Shown: positions 55,601 to 64,000 of the stretch, in pieces
Layout of the letters: every line of letters begins with the position of its first letter
Numbering within the stretch: the stretch's first letter is position 1
Assembly (NCBI GenBank): GCA_963971225.1
Contig: OZ020269.1
Location: forward strand, 18,536,921 to 18,600,920
From: Melieria omissa
Taxonomy: Eukaryota; Arthropoda; Insecta; Diptera; Ulidiidae
DNA: 64,000 nucleotides
Direction of reading: 5' to 3'
Position numbers and translations under genes: made by a program
The notes under the pieces: generated by a model
Database searches by the model: none
Told to the model about the DNA's origin: nothing
Seen by the model: only the letters and a program-made list of their open reading frames with translations

Positions 55601-57499
55601 CAAGGTGTGTATGGGTGTGTGTGTGTGTGTTGGCTTTGGTAGGTTCTGAATTGTAGTTAAAGGTAGAAAATTGTCTACAGAGTATAAAACTACTAAAAAC
55701 TATTATATGTCACTGAACCATTTTAAAAGAACCCATTTGTTGTAGATTTTATTATTAAATTTGATGCAAAAATCTATAAATTTTGCTAGCAACAAATGCA
55801 AATTTTACTTCAATTAGGTCACTTGGGCATAGCAAAAATATTTAAATGAGAAACGCCTTACTGCATGCACTGGCAGTACGTATCGCTGCATATTTACATA
55901 CAAATGTATGTTTTATATGTACAAACGTCAGTGCGTACGCATTCATTAACATAGCCAGCAGCGCAGAACAACAACAAAAACAAATCGAAACGCAAAGCAG
56001 AAATGGTGGCTTTCAGGCATTGCGTGTAATGGGTGAAATGTCGACGAACTTTTAAACATTGAATTAAAGTTTAATTAAACTTCGACATAACGTTTTGTGG
56101 TGACTGACAGGCCGGCCTGTCGTCGGCCGTCATTGCTGCCTAGATGCCCTACATGGCATTTACATACACGCACACACACACAAGTACGTAAAGTAAGTAA
56201 AAAGAGTTGCCGCTTTTGGTCTTTTCGGACCAAAATTAGTCAGATTTTTTTACTTTGGTCCGCTGGTCGGCTTAAACGAATTTCGGTCCGTTTTGTAATG
56301 TGAATATTTTTTCATTAGTACACAAAATTTATTAAAATAAAATAAAATTTTAATTTAAAAATTACTTTAGAGATACAACAAATTTTTAATTTGGTTGGTT
56401 GAGGTCGAATTTGGTCAGAAGTTTGGTCGGAAAAAAATTTTTCAAGTGGCAACACTGGTACTAAGCATAGTGCTTATCGTGTGCGTTATGGGCGAAGGCA
56501 CACACACACACACACATATTCTCCATATATGAGATATGTAATTTTTCTCAATTTTTTGTAAATGGAGTTTTACTGTAAGCACACATTCGGCTCTGTCAAT
56601 AAGCGTGCGCCAACTATGCATACATGTGTGTGTGTGTGTGTGTGTTGCGTGCGCGCAGGGAACCGCAGGGCAGTACTCCACTGTGTTCCCGGCTGGCAAG
56701 TGAATTAATAAAGAGTTGCAAACTCAGCGAACTCAATAAAACAGCACCACAAAAAAAAGGCAAAAAACGAACTGTGGATATCGACAAACAGCGAGTCAGG
56801 CAGTCAGACAGATATTCATACACACACATCACATAGTAGAAATAGTTAATGCGCTGATTTTTTGCAATGCTCACATTGCAGTGTAGGCACAGCGCACACG
56901 ATTTGCTTTTAGGTTTTTCTATGTTTGCGCTCAACTTTTAGCTCGCACGCACTTGTGCAAAAAATTCATTTATAATGTGAATTTTTAATTGGCTGCGTAC
57001 TCTGCGTATTCTTTCGTTTTATTCTTTACATTTGGTATGATTTTCAAACAGGGGCCCAAGCAATTACTTAGCGCAGCACGCACTCACTCACCTTGCGAAT
57101 GATGTATTTGAGAGGAACTGTTGGAAATATTTGCTTAATGGCCGATGCCAAATCGGTGAGTATAACGTCGGCATTCTGTAAGCATAAAATCATAAAACGC
57201 AACAATTACAAACAACACTTCAAGTGTGTGTGGGAGCAATTAAACGCCGCGCTCACCGAACTGAAGTTCCCCGCATCGCCGGTCGTTGCAAATGAATAGG
57301 GACGATCGTTTGTTATGATGGAAAAGTGTGTGGGCTTTTTACTCTCAACTGCATGTATGTCCAAATAGTGGAAATGACATTCAATCTGCAACAAGTACAA
57401 GAAGAGTTGAACACAAACTATGGCGGCAAATTATGATTTGTGGCTTACCTTGGTGGGCACCTTTGCAATCAGCAGATAAATGCGAACGGGCGTGAAAAC
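37645..57499 (-). CDS. CARMIL: CARMIL, F-actin-uncapping LRR protein (5' end missing)
   Basis: Actin regulator that binds capping protein at barbed ends and at membranes, promoting lamellipodial actin. Twenty-two exons with consistent phase: 57449-57499, 57257-57385, 57092-57175, 52445-52581, 52247-52336, 52024-52185, 51859-51956, 51620-51661, 49692-49879, 49532-49609, 49245-49426, 49025-49176, 48707-48958, 47902-48634, 46318-46480, 42372-42443, 40450-41029, 40019-40390, 39575-39691, 39458-39514, 38364-38794, 37645-37734. They give 1419 residues. Order: PH-like domain ([32 protein letters not shown]), linker [16 protein letters not shown], leucine-rich repeats (SFKQFF and [13 protein letters not shown] blocks), helical dimerisation region, then a long Ser/Gly/Pro-rich tail with the capping-protein-interaction motif at 40706-40765. 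The preceding N-terminal exon or exons (about 45 residues) were not found and probably lie beyond 64000. An alternative end reads through the weak donor after 38364 to a TGA at 38358-38360. Confidence 0.93.
38880..39457. other. CARMIL intron
   Basis: AT-rich intron sequence; no feature beyond AATAATAAT repeats near 38898. Confidence 0.5.
40706..40765 (-). other. Capping-protein-interaction (CPI) motif of CARMIL
   Basis: Codons in the 580-base exon encode [20 protein letters not shown]. This fits the CPI pattern LxHxTxxRPKx6P at every fixed position except Thr, which is Val here. It predicts that the protein binds and allosterically inhibits actin capping protein. Confidence 0.85.
41030..42371. 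other. CARMIL intron with TTGA microsatellite
   Basis: Contains a (TTGA)n run at 41756-41783 and GT-rich patches. No nested gene seen. Confidence 0.5.
42770..42965 (+). mobile_element. 5' remnant of a Tc1/mariner-type element
   Basis: Starts around GGGTGACTTTTTTAGCAAC and leads into an ATG (about 42886) encoding [19 protein letters not shown]. This degenerate form resembles the MNR-L-x-EQR-L-QIV start of a mariner-like transposase leader. Nothing further of the transposase remains. Family placement is from memory of the pattern and is tentative. Confidence 0.3.
43300..44470 (-). pseudogene. Degenerate LINE 3' half (RNase H + zinc knuckle)
   Basis: Lies in a CARMIL intron on the same strand. 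In order: the end of reverse transcriptase ([20 protein letters not shown]), RNase H with [16 protein letters not shown], the Glu segment [16 protein letters not shown] and a degraded Asp segment, then [19 protein letters not shown], and finally the knuckle [20 protein letters not shown] followed by CGCPAF. Several frameshifts separate the parts, so it is dead. It is a fuller relative of the piece at 11290-11730. Confidence 0.75.
44941..45155. mobile_element. 215-base MITE with about 27-base inverted ends
   Basis: Both ends read inward CTGTGGTCATATGGAAGAGT, then A, G or A, CTTAAGT. One mismatch in about 27 bases. Interior AT-rich and non-coding. Flanks show no obvious duplication. Lies in a CARMIL intron. 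Confidence 0.7.
45156..46317. other. CARMIL intron
   Basis: No nested gene or repeat recognised; moderately AT-rich. Confidence 0.4.
46582..46944 (-). CDS. Nested intronless gene, 120-residue acylation candidate
   Basis: Same strand as CARMIL, inside its intron and only 101 bases upstream of the CARMIL exon starting at 46480. The frame opens with ATG in the context GAAAATGGG and encodes [20 protein letters not shown], so Gly2 with Cys9 and Cys11 could be N-myristoylated and palmitoylated (inference). The middle is acidic and polar (VDDEDLY). The C-terminal 40 residues ([20 protein letters not shown], then HIEEEQSAV) look helical or coiled-coil. It ends ANKK. I do not recognise the family. 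Minus-strand CTCAGTTTGC near 47030-47040 resembles a fly initiator about 90 bases upstream. No AATAAA separates its stop from the next CARMIL exon, so its transcript may share downstream exons. Base composition and codon use look genuinely coding. Confidence 0.6.
   Translation of the reverse strand: MGRGWRGLCQCFARNTDVPKKSLREEVDDEDLYTVKYNQNREDANINTKPANGPSVAEEVPLMENSGIVPKVEKCDNIGRESNARYDSLIEELKRKKQSAIELHIEEEQSAVISAKANKK
46981..47901. other. CARMIL intron, probable promoter of the nested gene
   Basis: Less AT-rich than other introns. Holds the initiator-like site and possibly an alternative CARMIL promoter; no exon recognised. Confidence 0.35.
49880..51619. other. AT-rich CARMIL intron
   Basis: 1.7 kb of extremely AT-rich intron including the large inverted repeat at 50801-51100. 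Confidence 0.5.
50801..51100. repeat. Large AT-rich inverted repeat (potential hairpin)
   Basis: The left arm (50801-50910) begins TTTATTTTATTAGATTTATA and ends near ATGGAATAGTTTCCAT. The right arm (50976-51100), read in reverse complement, gives the same order: TTATTAGATTTAT, TTTTACATG, ATATATTTTTATATGTTTAT, CATATTTTTGTATATTT, ATATCTGATTAT. Arms of about 110-125 bases with small indels and a loop of about 65 bases. The loop unit AATCTAATAAAATTAAAAAA is repeated just after the right arm. Confidence 0.65.
53894..54533. mobile_element. TTAA-flanked MITE, family C
   Basis: 640 bases between TTAA at 53890-53893 and 54534-54537. The left end is CCCATTTTTTACCGCC and the right end, read inward, is CCAATTTTTTACCGCC. 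Near the right end is a perfect 20-base palindrome (54500-54519, CCGTGTCTTT and its complement). Non-coding. Confidence 0.7.
54575..54800 (-). pseudogene. LINE 3' remnant with TAACC tail
   Basis: Minus-strand sequence shares TTAAGTCGCTGCTGAA and the following GATCAC, ATCGAT and AACACT phrases with 9795-10020, and ends in CTAACCTAACCTAACCT. Same LINE family, non-coding copy in a CARMIL intron. Confidence 0.5.
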
Positions 57500-58959
57500 C
57501 TGCAATAAAAAAGCAGAAAGTAAAATATATTTTTGTATGCAATATGGAAAAAAGTGAGTGGTTGTAGTTGGTGGTTGAGTGGTTCATGTTAGAGTCGAAC
57601 GAAAATTCGTATCTATGGAGATACGAGTACAACTTGCTTGAAGTCCGCAATTGCAATGCCAACAACGCAACGTCAAATTCAAAAAAATAACGAAAATTAT
57701 GCGCTTTGCATTGTAAAAGTGGGCGCGCAAATTGGTTTATTAGCTGTTAGCGCCGCGTCCAACAACGTGGGCTGCCAACAGTTGGGCTGCGCCGCGAGCA
57801 AAATGCAGCCACATAAATTTCATTCGACGTGAGGCGGCCGTTTCACTTGAGCGCGTTCCAATATAACACATGAATACATACATATCTATACATGTGTACA
57901 GCTATAAAATTTTTGGCAAATGTTGGCGGAAGCGATATAAGGCAACAGTTGTTGTTTTTGGTGTTACTTATGTTGTATTAGAAAACAAAATTGACACAAC
58001 AGCTACACAGTAATTAATGCGTTGAAATACATTTGCCAAAAAAGAAACTAAACAGCAAAAATAAAACGACAATTTCATATTAAAGACAGAATTTAATCAA
58101 ATTTACAGTAGTGAGCACGTTTTGCTGTTGAATAAATAAATTGAATTTGCGCCTAAAAGCATGTTTCAATTGACAGCGCATGCATATTGTTTGTGTGTGT
58201 GTGCGTAGGGGAAAAACGAATGCAAACGACAGATGACAGTGTCAGCGTTCATTTAAAATTCATAAAGTGGCAAAGGACCTCTGCTACAGCAAACTCCCAG
58301 ACATCAACACAGCGACGAGGCACATAGGGTCGAGTCGGGTGGAGTCAAGTCGAGTTGTGTTGTGTTGAGTTGAGTGGAGCTGAAAGACAATAACCGAAAG
58401 CAAGGAAAGCAAATCACAGCGTGCACCAGTGGGCAACAAAGTGTGAACAAAGGATGGCATAAGGACGAAAGTTGAAGCACATCAAGTCTGCTGTTTTAGT
58501 TGATGGTCCAAGTAGAACTTTTTAAAATAAATTAATTTTGAAATTAAATTTAATTGTAAGATAAGTTTAAGTTAAAAAATTAAATAAGAAAGGAAAAGGG
58601 AAAACATTAAGTGTAGGAATCTTTTAGAGAATGGCTGGTAAAATATTAAACATAATTATGTAAATTGAATTAGCAAACGAATGTTTTGCCGAGGAAAAAG
58701 TAAGGTGTTGAAATTGCGTGTGAAAGTGAGCAGAAAAACGAGAAGAGCCAGCAGCATTTCATGAATGATTACATGGAAAAGGTCACATTTATGTTTGTAT
58801 ACATGAATAAAATGTGAGTTTTTTTAATGAGAGAAATAAGGAGAATATTTTTAGAATTTTAATGGTATTTTTTTACAGCCAATTTCACACTTAAGCTGCA
58901 TACACATTACATATTTAGGCAGTTGATAGATCCAGGCTTACTTGTGAAAAGTTTTAATT

Positions 58960-59110
58960 GATTACACCGTGCGACAAAAATGAAAAAAATTTTTCACACT
59001 GGAAAAAATCCATATGGGCGTGAAACTAGATACCAAACATAGTAATACTGCGTACTCAGTTTTTCATTTCTACATCCTTTGTCCTTTTAAAAGGACTTAA
59101 AAATTTTACG
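58960..59110. repeat. Dispersed repeat, copy 2
   Basis: Begins ATTACACCGTGCGACAAAAA and shares ordered blocks with 25655-26060. Probable transposable-element relic. Confidence 0.4.
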
Positions 59111-59542
59111 GCCTCCTTACGTTTTCATTCATACCGCAACATTACTAAGTAAAGTACATTTGGAATGGGAATGTCTTCGGAGAGATGCTTACTTTTTCAT
59201 CAATACGTAACGCATGTTGGGTATGCGCTCACTTTCGCATTATCTTACTATACGAAAAAGTAAACAGTATTTGGAATGCAAGCACAAAGTATTCCGAGTA
59301 TTTACTTTGCATTCTATTTACAATAGTAAGGGAGAGTGTAAGCATGTGTGATTCTCTTTATACTTTACGAAATAATGCTTACGTCAGGCAGCCATTTCTT
59401 TAAAAAAGTAATGGGAATTCGTAAGGGAAATATGGAGTACTCCACAAGGAAAACTAAGCATTCCGTAATGCATTGATTCATCGTTCCATTTCCGACTGGG
59501 TAGTTAACCAACGATTGGATAAAGTTATAAGTAAGAAGTTAA

Positions 59543-59824
59543 CACATTAAAAGCGGGCCGGGTAAAATTACCCGTTGTGAAAACTGCTGCTTATAAGCGG
59601 GGCGGGTATTTTTACCTTTTGAATGTAGGCACTTTAAAAGCGGGATACGGTATTTTTACCGGATTGGTTTTCATATAAAACTGAAAGTATTATTTCATAT
59701 AATTATTTTAGTTTCATAAATTTCAAGTTTTATTTATTTTGGATCGCGCAATTTTTGCTTGTTTTGCAAGTAATGCCCGCTACGCAGCATAGTTTCATAT
59801 ACTAGGCTACCCGCTTAAAATGTG
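59543..59824. mobile_element. TTAA-flanked MITE, family D
   Basis: 282 bases between TTAA at 59539-59542 and 59825-59828. The left end is CACATTAAAAGCGGGCCGGG and the right end, read inward, is CACATTTTAAGCGGGTAGCC. The left part repeats AAAAGCGGG and GGGTA-TTTTACC three times (59549-59660), a small internal repeat array. Non-coding. Confidence 0.6.
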
Positions 59825-62800
59825 TTAATATGGAATACGCATTAATGTTTTGTCTATAAAATTGGATGGAAAAATAAAGTTTCAAGTTTCAAGATTAATT
59901 CTGAAGTGTACTGTCGTCAGATGGACAAATTGAATGATTCATTTAACAGAAAAGATCAGAATTGATCAACAGAAAAAGTGTACTGTTTTGCTAAGAAAAT
60001 AGGGGACCTCATACAAGTTGATTAACTCGCCAAAAGCTTTTACAGCTTGAATGAGATATATGAGTTTGGTGATTCAAGCCCCTCTACCCCCAAATACAAA
60101 AATTGCTGGTACAAAATATGGTTTTCAATGGTTTTGGGCTCAAAAGTTTGTACGCAACCAGTCCCACCAAATGAAATTCACTAGCCACACGCATCATTTT
60201 TTCCAGATGTGCTAGATTCTCAATTTTTTTTTGCTTCGGTCTCTAAAAAATTTCTTAGACCAAAAATAAGGAGGTGAACAAATATTTGGGTAATTTTTTA
60301 CCAGGAAAGAACCAACATTTTCATGCTAAAACCAAAAGTATGGCAAAAGATATTGGACCAGAATGGCCAATATATAACTCAGTAAAATATTTTTCTAAAT
60401 TACAAAATCTTTATAACTTCATAACAACTCATAATCAACTTATTTATGTTATCTATTAATCAATCTGATCGCGTTAGGCAAAGCAAAGCCAATTTTGTTT
60501 ACCAAAAGAAACAGAAACCTGTCAACTTCTCAATGTCCAACTAACCCATTTCGATGTTTGACATATATACAAAAATATTTACGACTCAAAAAACAAAATT
60601 GAAAACAAAATTTTGTTAATGCCTTGTAAGCTCACTTGCTGCCATTTAATAAATAAAAATGCTCAAACTTTGTGACGTGCAGCGAAAAAGTAACAATAAA
60701 CAACACAAAAATTACAACAACAAGGCGCGTAAGTAAACAGCAAACGATGGCAGACACGTTGATTGGTATGCGTACGCAAAATCCAATTGCTGACGTGAGC
60801 GCGCGCGTACGACAACCCTTGACGGCAGCCAGTGCGACAGGAAACACAAGACAAGAGGCACAAGACACCAGACAGACAGACGATAAGTGGATTTAATGGG
60901 CAAGTGATGTGTTCTGTGGGCAGTCAAAGACAACACACGCACACACAGAGGGAGTTCATAGTAATTGGAAAAATGTAAATGGTAAACACTTGACGCTGAA
61001 AAGGACAGAGAGCATGAAAGGATTTTGCAAGCAGGCGTACCTTGCAAATTCGAATACAAACTGCTCGTAAGGGTAACTAAGCGCATGTGACATAATAGTG
61101 GAAAATTGAGCAACAAAAGTACTTGTCAGCTTATTAGCGCAGTCACGTTTCAAAGGATTTGCCAACTGGCCGAGGTCAACGCACGCAGCTTTGACAATTG
61201 ATACACGTAGCAGCGACTAACACTGGTAGCAGGCAATTAGCAAATCAAGCGTTAAATACCTTAAGCTCAGTGTGGAGCCACTGAAGGCAAATTGTATGCA
61301 TACAGCTGACTCCAACCTGCCTAAAGGATATGGAAGTAGAAAAGTATCATTTCAAACGGAAAACAAAGTAAAGTATACAATTTCAATATTCCATGGCAGT
61401 AGCAAAAGTTGAGCCGGGCAGAGAGAAGAAGAGGGTAGAAATTGTACATAAAGTGCAACAAGGCAGAAAAGCGAAAAAGTATGCTTTTTGCATACAATTT
61501 AATTAGCTTTAGGCACACACACACACACACACAAACATATATGAAACTCAATTTGATTTGTTCAGAAACAAAAGGAAGAAACTTCAAAATCTTATCAGTT
61601 GAGTGAGTGAAGGGTGTTGCGCACAAGTAAGGCAAAGAAAAAGTTTTACAGTAGCGTCTGGTTTACACAAAACAAAGGCCGGAAGGGGGCGCAGCTGTGT
61701 AGCCTTGGAGCAGTCATGTGGCAAAATCAGTTGAAATGCAAAAAACATTTAAATCTAATTCAAATTGAATGTGGGCTAAAAGTTTCTGAAAAATGAAAAA
61801 TTATGGAGATTAAATTGATTTCTAATTTTAGAAATGGAAAATGTAGTTTAACGTACTCGTCAGCCAAAAACAACAACAACGAGCCAAGTTGATGGCACAA
61901 AACTTGAGAAATTTTCTGAAACTTGTGCATGAAATTTGTAAGATTGTCAGAGATTTTCAATTTGACAGCATTTGTAATTCAACGGTATTAGTGAGCTTAG
62001 TGCAGCAGTTTTTGGAACTGTCAATCAAGCTGTTCGAATTGCTGCTGATTGCTTGGAGCTTTAGGCGCTTAGCGAGCGTAAGCAAATTTCTGATGGTGTC
62101 AACTATGCATAATAAATTAAGTAAATATTAGTTTTAATGTGCTGCATGAAAAAATATCTCTTCTCTCACTGCGCTTTAGCTGGCGTTGCCACTTAATTGA
62201 TGATGGCACAATTTTGTGAGCATTTTCAAATTGAGTCATATTTCATAGCACTTATGCGATTATGACTTCATTCAACTTATGTAAAAAAAAATTAATTAAA
62301 ATCATAAGGCAACGGCAGTGGACGGACGAGGTGTTGATGTCAGTTGCTTGCTGCTGCTGTTTGCTGCTATCCGCTGTCGATGCTGATAATCACATTGTTA
62401 TTGTTGTTGCTGTTGCTGCTGCTACTTGCCGTTGACATCTAAATGTATAGCATAAAAACAACAACAACAAAAAACATCAGCACCAGCATTATGCCGCAAC
62501 ATTGCTGCGAGTGACGGTGAAAAACTTCAGCCATACAACCAGCAACAGCTGGCGAAAGTAATTTTCATTCATTTTGTTATTGTTGTTATTGTTGCTGCTA
62601 TTATTGTTGTTGTTGTCGTTGTTATTGTTGTTGTTGATCTCGCCAATAGCCCGAAATATGCAGCCAAGTGTTATTAATACCACGCTGTGTGGTTGCATCT
62701 GCATGTGTGTGTGTGCGTGTGGCAACAACTTTTGCTGCTCATTCTTTAATGCAGCCAAAGCAATTTGAATAGCGCACCGCAGCGTTTTTTGAGCTTCCAG

Positions 62801-63365
62801 CTAGAAATGCTAACAATTTAAACATTGTTTTTGTATTCCACAAAATAAATAAATTTTCAATTGGCTGCCTATTCCAGCAATGTTGTTGGCATTTTAAATA
62901 ACAATATGCAGTCTCCGATACCAGCAGCAATTAGCACAACAAAAAGCAAGTCATTTACAGTGGCTACTGGGGATAATTTCAAAAATCGCTGCACATATCT
63001 ACACACATACTTGCAATGATAACCCAGCGAGCCACAAAATACACAAAAGATACTAAAGCTTCGACATTATTGAATTCATCGAATCAATATTTTAGGCAAA
63101 TGGGCCAGACGACTACAAGATGGTGTCGGTTTCAATCGTTACCTTGTAGTTAGCTACTTGATTACAATGACAACGGTAGCAACAGCACCGGAATCATATT
63201 TTTTATAAGCCTAATCATAAATTGAAGAACGCTTGCGTACTTAGAAAGCATGCGTCTTTATACATTTTATCGTTCTACAATCAATTTAAAGTAATAAATA
63301 TAACTAATGAATTCTAATTGAAATACTAACAAATTTGTAATTTGTTTGATTTTCATGCCTACAAA

Positions 63366-64000
63366 ATAAAAATAGTTCCAAGATACAAAAAATTAAATAA
63401 AACAAACAAACAAAATAAAATAAAAAATCAAATCTTGGATGGAAATAAATAAAATAAAAAAATACAATAAAATACAATAAAATAAAAAATACATAATAAA
63501 ATGAAATAAATTAACTAAAATAAACTAAAATAATAAAATAAAATATTAAAATAAAATTAAAAACATAAAATAAACTAAAGTAAAATAAAATAAATCAAAA
63601 TAAAATAAAATAAAATAAAATAAAATAAAATAAAATAAAATAAAATAAAATAAAATAAAATAAAATAAACAAAATAAACAAAATAAAATAAAATCAATAA
63701 AATAAAAAAAAAATAAAATAAAATAATAAAATAAAACAAAATAAAATAAAATCTAATCAAATAAAATAAACAAAATAAAATAAAATAAAACCAATAAAAA
63801 AAATAAAATAAAATAAAATAAAACCAATAAAATATTAAAATAAAATTAAAAAAATATAAAATAAAATAAAGTAAAATCAAATAAAATCAATAAAAAAAAA
63901 ACAAATAAAATGAAATTAATTAATTAAAATAAACTAAAATAAAATAAAATATTAAAATAAAATTAAAAAAATATAAAATCAAATAAAATAATAAAGTATA
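63366..64000. repeat. TAAAA-type microsatellite array
   Basis: Over 600 bases of imperfect TAAAA units (perfect between about 63597 and 63667), interrupted by short AT-rich variants such as CAATAAAA and TAAACAAAA. Runs to the right edge, so its length is not known. Confidence 0.9.

Larger units (their letters stand above)
52593..57091. other. Long CARMIL intron
   Basis: 4.5 kb intron with a MITE, a LINE tail and CA/GT microsatellites (55613-55630, 56499-56516, 56624-56644). No nested gene recognised. Confidence 0.45.
57500..64000. other. CARMIL 5' intron, reaching the right edge
   Basis: No further coding exon recognised; the missing first exon or exons of CARMIL should lie upstream (to the right). 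Contains MITE D, a dispersed repeat copy, a CA microsatellite (61513-61532), TTG/CTG-rich repeats (62390-62640) and the long TAAAA array at the edge. Confidence 0.45.

Noticed and set aside
60956..61165. Candidate missing N-terminal CARMIL exon
   Set aside because: A possible donor (GCAAG|GTACGC) ends an open frame, but the translation does not resemble the CARMIL N-terminus and the preceding acceptor is unconvincing.
62489..62768. Asn-rich or Leu-rich frames
   Set aside because: Translation of TTG/TTA microsatellite sequence with no other gene support.
63575..63880. 101-codon frame of Phe, Tyr, Leu and Ile
   Set aside because: Translation of the TAAAA microsatellite; not a protein gene.
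1..64000. CRISPR arrays, operons or ribosome-binding sites
   Set aside because: Spliced animal genes and transposons show this is eukaryotic nuclear DNA, and no regular spacer-repeat array is present.

Overview
The window reads as nuclear DNA of a higher (acalyptrate) fly. Short GT-AG introns interrupt clearly animal genes. Intergenic DNA is very AT-rich and full of degraded transposable elements (mariner, piggyBac-type, LINE, a solo LTR, a tRNA-derived SINE). I infer a tephritid-like fruit fly from the repeat content. The species cannot be fixed from sequence alone.

Layout. 1-7.3 kb is gene-poor, repeat-bearing DNA. MITD1 (MIT domain plus phospholipase-D-like domain, ESCRT-linked abscission) lies on the minus strand at 7.35-8.15 kb. 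8.2-15.4 kb is a transposon graveyard: LINE tails, a piggyBac-type MITE with textbook ends, a deleted mariner, a TTAA-flanked MITE and a degenerate purine-rich minisatellite. From 15.5 to 27.1 kb there are four minus-strand, two-exon genes for small secreted proteins of 104-113 residues. They share a start-codon microexon, a signal peptide, usually a YYY motif, and a hydrophobic C-terminus ending in Gly (LFVPNLFG in two, LFVPNFFG and LLVPVICG in the others). I do not recognise this family. It is the best candidate here for an undescribed system, possibly a C-terminally amidated peptide family. More repeats lie between its members.

30.0-34.6 kb is a compact housekeeping block: mRpL52 (minus), mus81 (plus, divergent from mRpL52), a RAB5IF/OPTI homologue (plus) and U2A (minus, convergent and probably overlapping at its 3' end). 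From 37.6 kb to beyond the right edge, the minus strand carries CARMIL, the F-actin-uncapping, capping-protein-binding leucine-rich-repeat protein. Twenty-two coding exons join with consistent phase. The 5' coding exon or exons were not found. An intron holds a same-strand, intronless ORF of 120 residues starting Met-Gly, with cysteines at 9 and 11. CARMIL has two possible C-termini.

The genes do not form one pathway. Housekeeping genes cluster by proximity only. The four peptide genes look like local duplications under related promoters (TATA-like boxes upstream of at least three). Small non-autonomous elements are notable: at least four families carry TTAA flanks, the piggyBac target signature.
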